Shown: positions 1 through 6,157, numbered from the stretch's first letter. The stretch: 6,979 nt of DNA from JAZFYD01 sp036443405 (GCA_036443405.1 JAZFYD010000043.1:1-6979), one strand, 5' to 3'. Translations and numbers: made by a program. Notes: generated from the letters alone by a model not told the origin.

Positions 1-270
1 GGCGTCCCGAAGCTTCGCACCTACGCCGCCGATCTGGCGACGACTGAGGCCACGGAACTCTCAGCGTTCGCAACGGAGCGGCGCCGAAGCTGGGCGCGCT
101 TGCTGCGCAAGGTGCTCGAGGTCGATCCGCTGCTGTGCCCCGACTGCCGGGTGGAGATGCAGATCGTCTCGGTGATCACCGAGACGGTGGTCGTCGACTC
201 GATCCTGTGACATGTCGAACAGGGCGGGGGACACGACCCTCACGCGCCGCGCGCCCCGCCGGCGGCGTGA
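1..270 (+). pseudogene. IS91-family transposase, C-terminal fragment with in-frame stop
   Basis: The frame from base 1 reads as the C-terminal end of an IS91-type (Y2, rolling-circle) transposase. The stretch RRRSWARLLRKVLEVDP, then LLCPDC (Cys at fragment residues 46 and 49), then MQIVSVITE and VVVDSIL, matches the conserved tail of these proteins, where a single CPxC pair precedes an 'I-x-F-I-E' strand and an 'IL-x-HL' helix. A TGA at 208-210 ends the frame after SIL. Without it the frame continues HVEQGGGHDPHAPRAPPAA to a TGA at 268-270, which is the kind of ending expected of the family, so the TGA looks like a CGA-to-TGA (Arg) nonsense change. The N-terminus and catalytic region lie outside the window. 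If the upstream part is intact, the change may remove only about 20 residues. Family assignment rests on motif recognition only. Confidence 0.75.
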
Positions 271-536
271 CCGGTTGCGCTCCCCGACACCGACGCGACG
301 AGTTCCGCGACGCCCTGCGCGCCGCCGGCGCCGGACCCTGCCAAGACGGCGCGCATCCGCAGCCGAACAACGACCCCGGGCAGCGCTGCGCGCCGCCCGG
401 GGCACGCGTGCGGCGTCTCGGCTAGTGCTCGATAGGTACCCGAGTTCCGATCCGCCTCCGCGGGGCTCGCTCAAGGGCGATCCGCAGTGATCGCGGGAGT
501 TCCGCGCGGATACAACCACCTATCCGTTATCCGTAG
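271..536. other. Gene-free stretch, probable terminus of the IS91-type element
   Basis: No convincing coding frame is seen in this very GC-rich stretch; the open frames on both strands are Arg/Ala/Pro-rich and look like composition artefacts. It lies directly downstream of the transposase reading frame and should contain the element's end. Short dyads sit towards its right side: GATAGGT at 431-437 with ACCTATC at 518-524, and a tighter hairpin at 507-526. The exact IS boundary cannot be fixed from one copy. IS91-type elements lack classical inverted repeats and target duplications, so absence of those is not evidence against it. Confidence 0.4.
507..526. repeat. Hairpin CGGATA-N8-TATCCG near putative IS end
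   Basis: CGGATA (507-512), eight bases (CAACCACC), then TATCCG (521-526) form a perfect 6-bp stem, followed at once by a second TTATCCG. A small hairpin close to one terminus is a known feature of IS91-type origin ends, so this is a candidate end structure. That link is inferred from position only. Confidence 0.35.
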
Positions 537-854
537 ATCGCGGAGCAGCGGCTCCATGCGGAACTGACGAACCCTAAAGTCGCGGAAGCGCTCGACCGGT
601 CGCTGCGCGCGGTTGAACTCAACTGGAACATGCCAGAGACCCACCTCGCGGGGAACCTCGCGTACGGCCCGGTGCCAGTTAACTTTTTCCAAAATTCGCG
701 CGTGCTCCAAACGGTTGGCGAATCTGGGCTTGCGGAGAAGCGCGCCAGGGCATTGGCGCAAGTCCGTGTGCCAGTCCCGGTCGTTCGCCGCGCATTGAAT
801 TTCGAAAAAGTCACCCGGCTCCGTATTCGGGCTCACGAACATGCCACCGGATAG
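537..854 (+). pseudogene. Uncertain open frame, possible remnant of a gene truncated by the IS
   Basis: A frame stays open from just after a TAG at 534-536 to a TAG at 852-854, about 105 codons. The first ATG is internal, at 630, with no Shine-Dalgarno sequence. The first half has a helical, charged look (AEQRLHAELTNPKVAEALDR, then SLRAVELNW). Third-position GC is high there and falls in the second half (PVNFFQNSRVL onward), which fits a decayed remnant or non-coding DNA better than an intact gene. I recognise no family. It converges with the MBL gene that ends at 876. The opposite strand also carries an open frame (872-471) with no start signal and no recognisable motif, so the coding strand itself is unsure. 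Confidence 0.2.
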
Positions 855-875
855 CACCGTGCGCGGCCCCACCCC

Positions 876-1664
876 TCAGCGGTAGCGAGCCAGCGACGAG
901 CGCAGCACCTCGCGGGCGTTCCCGGGCAGATTCTGGTAGCCCCAGAACCCGTATATGGAATCGAACGGAAGCGACTCGATCCGCTCGCCGACCTGGCGCG
1001 CTTCCTCCACGGGCAGCGGGATTCGGTTGGGGTAGCTGTACATGATCGAGAAGTGCTTCATGCTCGCGGAGAGGAACATCGCGTCGCCGCAAAACAGGGT
1101 TCCGTCCGGTGAGAGGCTCGGTGCCAGAAGGACCGTGCTGCCGGGGAAGTGGCCGCCGACATTGATCAGCCGCATCTTGTCCCAGAGGTCCTTTTCGTCG
1201 CTCGCCCAGAGGTTCACGTGGTCACCCTGATCCACGATCCACTCTTCGTCGTGCTCGTGGATCAGGATCGGGCAGTCGAACGTCTCCGCCCAATCGCGCA
1301 TGTTGCTGTAGTAGTGGGGGTGGGAGATCGCGACTGCGCGCAGGCCTCCATGGGCGCGGATGAACGCGATCGTCGGCTCGTCGAGCAGCGGGATGCAGTC
1401 CCAGAGAATGTTGCCTGCCTCCGAGAGGATCAGGAATGCGCGCTGGCCGATCGCGAACCGCGGCGCGACTTCCAATTCGTAGAACCGCTCGTGCAAGCGG
1501 TTGACACGCACGGCGTGGGTTTGCGCCAACTTCTCCTTTGTCGTCCAGGTCTGGCCGCCTCGGGGAACGAACTGGCGATCGTCCTCGCACATCCGGCAGT
1601 GGGAGGGAGCGGACCCCGCGGCATACATCGTTCCGCACGCGGTGCAGGTGACTGTGTGCTTCAT
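876..1664 (-). CDS. Zinc-ribbon MBL-fold metallo-hydrolase
   Basis: A 262-residue protein joins an N-terminal zinc ribbon (Cys7, Cys10, Cys23, Cys26) to a metallo-beta-lactamase fold. Visible MBL elements are SHPHYYSNMRDW (His115, His117), a following LIHEHDE strand (His136, His138), GGHFPGS (His172) and FCGDAMF (Asp194). The canonical HxHxDH motif is altered: the Asp and last His are replaced by Tyr119 and Ser120, so one metal site must be remodelled or lost. From memory, relatives of this cytosolic-looking family carry the same HPHYY or HPHFY form, so it is probably a family trait and not damage. No signal peptide is seen. The substrate is unknown. The start chosen is ATG at 1664, preceded by GGGTGGAG and AGGTAGGG. 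An in-frame GTG at 1673 would add three residues but has poor ribosome-site spacing. It lies 141 bases behind the other MBL gene in the same direction. Confidence 0.85.
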   Translation of the reverse strand: MKHTVTCTACGTMYAAGSAPSHCRMCEDDRQFVPRGGQTWTTKEKLAQTHAVRVNRLHERFYELEVAPRFAIGQRAFLILSEAGNILWDCIPLLDEPTIAFIRAHGGLRAVAISHPHYYSNMRDWAETFDCPILIHEHDEEWIVDQGDHVNLWASDEKDLWDKMRLINVGGHFPGSTVLLAPSLSPDGTLFCGDAMFLSASMKHFSIMYSYPNRIPLPVEEARQVGERIESLPFDSIYGFWGYQNLPGNAREVLRSSLARYR

Positions 1665-1805
1665 GGGCTCCACCCTACCTCCAGATATCTTGACGCGCGC
1701 GCGCCGTCCCCAGGCGTCGGCCGGTGCGTCCGGGTGGTCGCGGCCCTGCTCGCGGAGGCGTCGAAATAGGCGAGCACGAAGGGGGGCTGACCAGGGAACG
1801 CGAAA

Positions 1806-3044
1806 CTACTCGGGAACCTTCTCACTGCTCCCAAACCGCTTGTTGATGTCGGCATACACGGCTTCCAGCACGTCGCGGTGCACGACGCGGCCGGCGAGCA
1901 TCTTCTCGGACAGAGCCGTGCGCCGGAGCTTCGGGTCGGGGGGCAAGAGCGGGATCGTCGAAGGCTGCGGCCAGATGTCTTCCTCGACGGCCGCCATGCG
2001 CACGCGGATGTTCTCCTTCGTGATGTTGAACACCATGTAGTCGGTCGCCAGCGCGAGCTTGCCTTGGTACGTCCGGCGCACGTCACGCAGGACCGCGGGT
2101 GCAGTGTCGAAGTCGTTGAAGAAGTGGTAGGCCACGGCCAGCCGCGGATTCGTTTCGGCCATCACCTTGCCGAACTGCGCGGGCGAAGTGTGTATCTGTG
2201 TGCCGACGTTTAAGGCTGCCTCCGGGGTGAATCCCTGCTTCTCGACCAGCGACTCCGGCGCGACGAAACACTCGTGAATCGCGATGTCCGCGTTCTTCGT
2301 GTGTTTGATCCACCATTTGTTGGGAAACGTATCCGAGCTGTAGCAGAACTTCAGACCATTCCATTCCAGAATGAAGCTGACGCAGCCGTCGAAGATGTGG
2401 ATCGCGGGGATCGTCCGGATGGTGACGCCGTTCTTCTCGTAGATCACGTTGTTGATCGCGTCGTACGGGAACTCCGTCACCTTCAGGAACGCGCCGCGTG
2501 TATCGGTGTTGCCCATGCGCGTGTCGATGTCCCACGCCAGCATCTTCTCCATCGCGTCCATGGCCGCTTTCGTGCCGTACTTGGCTTCGATGGAGTTGGG
2601 GCCCCAAACTTCGAGCGGCACCACTCGGTTGGCGACGATGCCGCCGCAATACAACGCGTCGAGGTCGCCGAAGTGATCGGAGTGGAGGTGTCCGATGAAG
2701 ACCTTGTTCAAGTAGTTGTAGGGAATCTGAAGCGCCGAAATGCGCTCGGCGGATCCGGTCCCGATGTCGAACAGGAACTTGTCACCGTTCCCGAGTTCGA
2801 CCAGCCAGCACGCGGCCGCCTGCTTCGGCCGGGCGTTGGGCATGCCGGTCCCGCACGCCGTCACCCGCATCTCATTGGGTGCCAGATCCTCGGTGCCCGG
2901 GTAGTACACGTCGCGATGCGAAAGCGCTTTGGTGGGCGAGGCCTCTTCTTGCGCCGATGCGCGGTCGAGTGGAAACCCCTGCGCGAGGATGTAGCCGACG
3001 GTCAGAGCCAACCCGATTGACAACCAGTACCTGCGTTTACACAT
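1806..3044 (-). CDS. Exported MBL-fold metallo-hydrolase, RNase Z/GntH-like
   Basis: A 412-residue metallo-beta-lactamase-fold protein. Residues 1-31 form a Sec-type signal peptide (MCKRRYW, hydrophobic core, then RASA before QEEA), so it should act outside the cytoplasm. The hydrolase domain begins near residue 60 with ACGTGMPNARPKQAAACW. It carries a complete HLHSDH motif (His119, His121, Asp123, His124), a later His216 (AIHIFDG), Asp238 (YSSDTFPN) and His307 (AVAYHFFND), which is the ligand order of the RNase Z/arylsulfatase-like branch with two metals. The GTGMPNARPKQAAACWLVEL region resembles proteins annotated as GntH, the guanitoxin-cluster MBL hydrolase. I see no other guanitoxin genes here, so the reaction is unknown. 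The C-terminal ~60 residues (after DIWPQPST) are a family-specific tail. The ATG is set by a strong AGGAGG five bases upstream. Confidence 0.88.
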   Translation of the reverse strand: MCKRRYWLSIGLALTVGYILAQGFPLDRASAQEEASPTKALSHRDVYYPGTEDLAPNEMRVTACGTGMPNARPKQAAACWLVELGNGDKFLFDIGTGSAERISALQIPYNYLNKVFIGHLHSDHFGDLDALYCGGIVANRVVPLEVWGPNSIEAKYGTKAAMDAMEKMLAWDIDTRMGNTDTRGAFLKVTEFPYDAINNVIYEKNGVTIRTIPAIHIFDGCVSFILEWNGLKFCYSSDTFPNKWWIKHTKNADIAIHECFVAPESLVEKQGFTPEAALNVGTQIHTSPAQFGKVMAETNPRLAVAYHFFNDFDTAPAVLRDVRRTYQGKLALATDYMVFNITKENIRVRMAAVEEDIWPQPSTIPLLPPDPKLRRTALSEKMLAGRVVHRDVLEAVYADINKRFGSSEKVPE

Positions 3045-3085
3045 CGAAGCCTCCTACGAACTGATTCCGAACCGGACTGATCAGC

Positions 3086-3114
3086 AGGATAGGCTTGCGC
3101 CAACGCGAGATCAA
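3086..3114 (-). promoter_or_regulatory. Sigma70-type promoter of the GntH-like gene
   Basis: On the minus strand TTGATC (3114-3109), a 17-base spacer and TATCCT (3091-3086) give good -35 and -10 boxes. Transcription would start near 3080, leaving a leader of about 35 bases before the ATG at 3044. This suggests the MBL gene is transcribed separately from the GNAT gene upstream. Confidence 0.5.
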
Positions 3115-3166
3115 TGCGCCCTAGGAGTTCGTATCACTTGCGCCACACAACGTTGCGATGTCACGA

Positions 3167-3184
3167 TGCGCTACCAGTAGCGCA
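3167..3184. repeat. Perfect 8-bp dyad just after the GNAT stop codon
   Basis: TGCGCTAC (3167-3174), two bases CA, and GTAGCGCA (3177-3184) form a perfect inverted repeat. It begins five bases past the GNAT stop on the minus strand. No T-run follows, so it is not a standard intrinsic terminator. It could be a weak transcript-end hairpin, an operator, or part of a degraded attC-like site. Confidence 0.5.
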
Positions 3185-3188
3185 GATG

Positions 3189-3195
3189 GTTAGGC
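3189..3195. other. GTTAGGC/GCCTAAC heptamer overlapping the GNAT stop
   Basis: The heptamer matches the GTTRRRY/RYYYAAC core found at the ends of integron attC sites, and the GNAT stop codon falls within it. On the other side of the gene, eleven bases before its ATG, the minus strand reads GTTTAGGC (3720-3713), the same core with one extra T. No complete attC with paired inner boxes is visible downstream, so this is a suggestive match only. Confidence 0.25.
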
Positions 3196-3702
3196 CCCAC
3201 TGGCAAAAGCCCCATGGAAGGAGATTGGACCAGTGGGTAGTCGGTGACCAATCAACTTGACCATGAAGAACTCCGTCGGCTCGCCAATGGGAGCATTCGA
3301 TGGTGAAAGTCTGAACCCAAAGCGAGCGTAGTACCCAGGGTCGCCGACCAGGATGCAGCCGTTGGCGCCCAAATCGGTGATGACTTGAAGTCCGGCGCGA
3401 ACCAGCTTGGAGCCGATACCAACGCGTTGGTGGGCAGGGAGAACAGCCACAGGGCCGAGCCCGTACCATCCCCGCGCACCATCCGATGCCTGTGCGGGCG
3501 AGAACGCGACTTGGCCTACCACTATCCCGTCCAATTCGGCAACCAAGGAAACCGACAGGGCGTTCGCGCGGCGAAGCGTCTCAACCAGTTCGGCCTCATC
3601 GCCATCGGCATACGGCTTTCCAGAAAATGCCGTCGTGATCACATTGCCAATGGCGCCGTAGTCATGGTGATTCTCGGGGCGAACAATCGGATCGGTCGGC
3701 AT
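3190..3702 (-). CDS. GNAT-family N-acetyltransferase
   Basis: A 170-residue single-domain acetyltransferase of the GNAT fold, closest in look to the YhbS-like group, which transfers acetyl from acetyl-CoA to an unknown amine. Motif A is clear: GLGPVAVLPAHQRVGIGSKL, with the acetyl-CoA pyrophosphate loop QRVGIG at residues 92-97. The later ILVGDPGYYARFGF (117-130) is typical motif B. Length is normal and there is no signal peptide. It starts 20 bases after the TPR stop with only a weak AGG upstream, so translation may depend on the TPR transcript. Its codons use noticeably more A/T at third positions than the flanking genes (TCT, GGA, GTT, CTT, TTG, ATA), which suggests separate origin. The stop TAA lies inside a GCCTAAC heptamer, as often seen at the end of integron cassette genes. 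Confidence 0.88.
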   Translation of the reverse strand: MPTDPIVRPENHHDYGAIGNVITTAFSGKPYADGDEAELVETLRRANALSVSLVAELDGIVVGQVAFSPAQASDGARGWYGLGPVAVLPAHQRVGIGSKLVRAGLQVITDLGANGCILVGDPGYYARFGFRLSPSNAPIGEPTEFFMVKLIGHRLPTGPISFHGAFASGA

Positions 3703-3722
3703 CGTGCTGCCTAAACGCAGGC

Positions 3723-5411
3723 CTATCGCTCAGTGCGGCAGAAGCAGGAAGCATTGATCTCCACGGTCGCGTTCGTCCAAGCCTCGTTGAACTGCTCCCG
3801 GACCTTGGCCGCCTCCTCCTTCTGTCCGCTGCGGTCGAGGCACTCGGCCAGTCCGTGTAGCGCCCAGCCGTTGCCTGGGCGCATCTTCAGGTCGTCCCGG
3901 TAGCACTTCTCGGCTTCCTCGATCTTGCCCTGCTGAAGCGAAAGCGCACCGAGCGCGTGCCGCGTCGGCATCATCCAGGGGGAAGGCTCGGTGTAAAGGA
4001 GGGCATCCTCCGCGGCGACCGCAGCGGTCAGGTGCTTGAACGCCAGTTCATGATTGCCCTCTTTGAATGCCGTCTCTCCGGCGAGCATCTCACGGGCGAT
4101 CTCGAGCACCTCCTGCGCCGGCACGCCCCTCATCTTCGAATCCTCTTTGACCGCGGCCGCCTGTTTCTCGAACTTCTTTGCTTCCTCTTTCGCCTCTTCG
4201 TATCTGCCGGTGTTCGCGAAGGCGACGCCGCGCGCGTAATGCGACATGGCGCGCGCGTACGGCTGATTCTCGGGCATGGCGGGCGTCGCCAGCACATCCT
4301 CCCAGCGACCGAACCGAATCAGTACGTGGAGCTTCGCGGAGAGAAACTCGGCGGCTTCGAACTTGTCGAGAAACTGGTCAGGCACGTCCTTCACCATCTG
4401 ATCGCAAGCCGTCACCGCATCCTCGTAACGCCCGGCGTACATCGCCGACCAGATGAGGAAGTGCGTGTTGTGCAGGTGATAGAAGTGGTAGATGCCCTTC
4501 GGCCCCACGCGCGCGAAATACTCGCGGTCGATGCGCGACGCTTCCCGGTTGCACGCGATCGAATCCATGTAGCGTCCTACCTGGATGTAGATGTGGGCCG
4601 GCATGTGGACCAGGTGTCCGCAGCCGGGAACGAGCGCGCCGAGACGGTCCGCGGCTGCTTCCGCCTTGCCCGGGTTCGGCGACGGCTCGATGGCATGGAT
4701 GTAGAGGTGGTTGGCTCCGGGGTGGTTGATGTCGAGTTCGAACAGATGCTCGAGCGTTGCGATGATCTCCCGCGTGTGGGTATTCGGCGCACCACTCTTC
4801 GACCAGAGGTCCCACCGGTTCTGGTTCATGCGGGCGTCGACGTAGAGCACGCCGATGTCCGTGTCGTCGGGGTGCTTCTTCCAAACTTCCGCCATCGCGT
4901 CCGCGTACGCCTTGTCCAGGCGGGTCCAGTCCTCCCGTGGCGCTTCTTCGAAGCGGGTTGCAAGTGCATCGATCAGGTCGCGCTCCGCGGGGCTAGCGGA
5001 GGGTTTTTTCTCGATCGCCTTCTGGATCGCCGCGTAGGCCTGTCGGAGCTGGTTTTCGTCAGTCTTTTCGAAGGGTAGGTTGTAGTTCGGCCCGAGCGCG
5101 TATGCCTGGCCCCAATACGCCATGGCGCACTCGGGATCGAGGCGCGCCGCCTCGGCGAACGAGTCGGCCGCTTCGTCGTGGTTGAACCCGTAGCTGAGCG
5201 CCAGCCCCTGATTGAAGTAGCGCTGCGCTTCCGGGTTCGTCGTCGTCACCTTGCGGCGGTGCGTGCCCATGCCTTCGAAAGTCGGCGCGCGTTCGCCGGC
5301 GCGGTCCGTCGTGGAAGCCTGCTTCGGTTCCGGACGGTGGGACTCGCACGCAGCAACAGCGAGGACGGCGAAGACAGCGAAGGCAGTGCTTCGCAGGATG
5401 TGACGGCTCAT
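3723..5411 (-). CDS. TPR lipoprotein with a conserved His-rich core
   Basis: A 562-residue lipoprotein built of helical tetratricopeptide repeats. Residues 1-21 are a signal peptide ending in the lipobox VAAC, so Cys22 should be lipidated and the protein held at a membrane. TPR-like units are visible near 61-94 (EAQRYFNQGLALSYGF, then DEAADSFAEAARLDP), 385-420, 440-470 and 485-545. Between them lies a striking block at about 227-281: INHPGANHLYIHAIEPSP, later GHLVHMPAHIYIQVGRY, with His230, 235, 239, 266, 269 and 273. This block is familiar from other bacterial TPR proteins and could bind metal or a cofactor, but no activity is known to me. The C-terminus is Cys-containing (CFCRTER). I chose ATG 5411, which has AGGGGA six bases upstream and gives the signal peptide at once. 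The longer frame from 5483 would run through the promoter. Confidence 0.88.
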   Translation of the reverse strand: MSRHILRSTAFAVFAVLAVAACESHRPEPKQASTTDRAGERAPTFEGMGTHRRKVTTTNPEAQRYFNQGLALSYGFNHDEAADSFAEAARLDPECAMAYWGQAYALGPNYNLPFEKTDENQLRQAYAAIQKAIEKKPSASPAERDLIDALATRFEEAPREDWTRLDKAYADAMAEVWKKHPDDTDIGVLYVDARMNQNRWDLWSKSGAPNTHTREIIATLEHLFELDINHPGANHLYIHAIEPSPNPGKAEAAADRLGALVPGCGHLVHMPAHIYIQVGRYMDSIACNREASRIDREYFARVGPKGIYHFYHLHNTHFLIWSAMYAGRYEDAVTACDQMVKDVPDQFLDKFEAAEFLSAKLHVLIRFGRWEDVLATPAMPENQPYARAMSHYARGVAFANTGRYEEAKEEAKKFEKQAAAVKEDSKMRGVPAQEVLEIAREMLAGETAFKEGNHELAFKHLTAAVAAEDALLYTEPSPWMMPTRHALGALSLQQGKIEEAEKCYRDDLKMRPGNGWALHGLAECLDRSGQKEEAAKVREQFNEAWTNATVEINASCFCRTER

Positions 5412-5454
5412 GATTTCCCCTGTATTGGTAAAGCCCGACTTTGCAGTGGAGCGA

Positions 5455-5483
5455 ACCATACGGACGAGCCGCGTAGTCGTCAA
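5455..5483 (-). promoter_or_regulatory. Sigma70-type promoter of the TPR gene
   Basis: On the minus strand TTGACG (5483-5478), a 17-base spacer and TATGGT (5460-5455) resemble -35 and -10 boxes. The start point would lie near 5448, giving a leader of about 37 bases before ATG 5411. A second TTGACC lies just upstream (5490-5485). Confidence 0.45.
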
Positions 5484-5509
5484 TGGTCAACGGGCGCAGA
5501 CGGGGCCGG

Positions 5510-5527
5510 CAACGCTCCGGAGCGTTG
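5510..5527. repeat. 18-bp perfect palindrome upstream of the TPR promoter
   Basis: CAACGCTCCGGAGCGTTG is a perfect 18-bp palindrome with no spacer, 27 bases upstream of the TPR -35 box and 14 bases after the stop of the small membrane frame on the same strand. A palindrome without a loop or T-run fits a dimeric regulator site better than a terminator, but neither is proven. Confidence 0.5.
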
Positions 5528-5540
5528 AGATACCCGCGGT

Positions 5541-5691
5541 TCAGCGTCTTCTGAGCAACGCAACGATCAGCGCGAGGATCGCGACGAGGAGCACGGTGCC
5601 GAATGGGGGGCCGCCTTCCACTAGTTGCGTCCGCGAGCACCTGCGTGTCGCGCTGGAGCGCACCCGTGTCCTGCACGACGAGGTCGACCAC
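5541..5691 (-). pseudogene. Small membrane-protein frame, apparently frameshifted at a C6 run
   Basis: On the minus strand one frame from GTG 5691 reads VVDLVVQDTGALQRDTQVLA, then DATSGRRPP. A second frame beginning at the same place reads PPFGTVLLVAILALIVALL, then RRR and a TGA at 5543-5541. The first part is a short helical segment. The second is an ideal single transmembrane helix with a basic end, as in small tail-anchored proteins. The two frames meet exactly at a run of six C on the minus strand (G at 5605-5610). Losing one C would fuse them into a protein of about 50 residues. There is no clear ribosome site or ATG, and the upstream side abuts the fold-back repeat that begins at 5695, so the true N-terminus may have been lost. 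It could also be a coincidence of frames, or a 26-residue peptide from GTG 5621. Confidence 0.3.
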
Positions 5692-5694
5692 TAA

Positions 5695-5884
5695 GCCGCG
5701 CCACCTGGCACCTTGCGCAACCAACGCGTCCGAAGTCCCGCGGGACGAACAGCCCGAACCGGTGGGAGTCCCGAACTCCGAGAGAACGGTTCCCGACGAG
5801 TTCGAACATCCCACCGTCGCCGGAAGTTCGTCCACCTAGACCGCGCAGGTTGGTTGTTGCCGTGACGGTGCCAGGTGGCGCGGC
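5695..5884. repeat. 190-bp fold-back element 1 with 18-bp terminal inverted repeats
   Basis: The ends are perfect inverted copies of GCCGCGCCACCTGGCACC (5695-5712 and 5867-5884). Inner blocks also pair in order: CAACCAAC (5718-5725) with 5849-5856, GGACGAAC (5743-5750) with 5826-5833, CGGTGGGA (5760-5767) with 5809-5816, and CGAACTC (5772-5778) with 5798-5804. The inner spacings are symmetrical (9 and 9 bases, then 4 and 4), so a single strand folds into one long hairpin with matched internal loops and a 19-base apical loop. It encodes no protein. It has the build of a MITE-like or REPIN-like element or of a structured RNA. Confidence 0.75.
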
Positions 5885-5920
5885 GATCAGCTTTGGTTAC
5901 CGAACTCCGTGCTCCGCGCC

Positions 5921-6053
5921 GCCGTCTTACCAGGCACCCGATCTTTGCTGCCCGCATCGTTGTTTGTGTTTCGGACAGCCGAGCCTGCGAGCGAGACTCG
6001 GCCGTTCGAACGCGCAACAACGACCACCCGCGATCGGTGCCTGGTAAGCGGCG
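5921..6053. repeat. Fold-back element 2 with ~17-bp inverted ends
   Basis: CTTACCAGGCACCCGATC (5926-5943) pairs with GATCGGTGCCTGGTAAG (6032-6048) with a single bulged C, and the stem extends outward through GCCGCC against GGCGG. Inside, CGTTGTT pairs with AACAACG and GCCGAG with CTCGGC, closing on an apical region near 5990. It differs in sequence from element 1 but shares the short AGGCACC/CTGGCACC theme at its ends. It lies almost centrally between two outward-facing 18-base blocks, with flanks of 41 and 39 bases. Confidence 0.7.
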
Positions 6054-6087
6054 GGATGGCGTTTCGCAGCGCATGAAAGAGTCGCAC

Positions 6088-6157
6088 GCCGCGCCACCTG
6101 GCACCTTGCGCAACCAACGCGTCCGAAGTCCCGCGGGACGAACAGCCCGAACCGGTG
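6088..6157. repeat. Second copy of a perfect 70-bp direct repeat (first copy 5695-5764)
   Basis: These 70 bases are identical to 5695-5764, at an offset of 393. Beyond them 11 bases differ, then CTCCGAGAGAA matches again (5776-5786 and 6169-6179) at the same offset. The second copy is thus a left arm of fold-back element 1 without its right arm, and it runs directly into the tandem dyads upstream of the 6303 gene. Perfect identity suggests recent duplication or gene conversion. Confidence 0.9.

Noticed and set aside
471..872. 133-codon minus-strand frame overlapping the doubtful plus-strand frame
   Set aside because: It has no ribosome site and no motif, and it enters the putative IS end; neither strand can be called confidently.
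1665..1805. Possible promoter or small gene between the two MBL genes
   Set aside because: I found no convincing -35/-10 pair, hairpin or coding frame there; an open minus frame is only a tail of a shadow of the GntH-like gene.
2274..3020. 248-codon plus-strand frame, and a similar one at 1149-1769
   Set aside because: Both mirror the two MBL genes, whose catalytic motifs and ribosome sites prove the minus strand.
3957..5078. 373-codon open frame on the plus strand
   Set aside because: It lies wholly antisense to the well-supported TPR gene, is rich in Arg, Val and His, and has no motif; it is a high-GC shadow frame.
5412..5483. Longer start for the TPR protein at 5483
   Set aside because: It would add 24 residues ahead of a perfect lipoprotein signal and run through the -35/-10 boxes; ATG 5411 has the ribosome site.
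5798..5812. tRNA T-arm-like GAGTTCGAAC, and a second GTTCGAA near 6004
   Set aside because: The flanking bases do not form a 5-bp T-stem, and no anticodon or acceptor arm is found; the motif belongs to the fold-back stems.
5695..6157. CRISPR array
   Set aside because: There are only two direct copies, of 70 bp, 393 bp apart, with structured DNA and no regular spacers between them.
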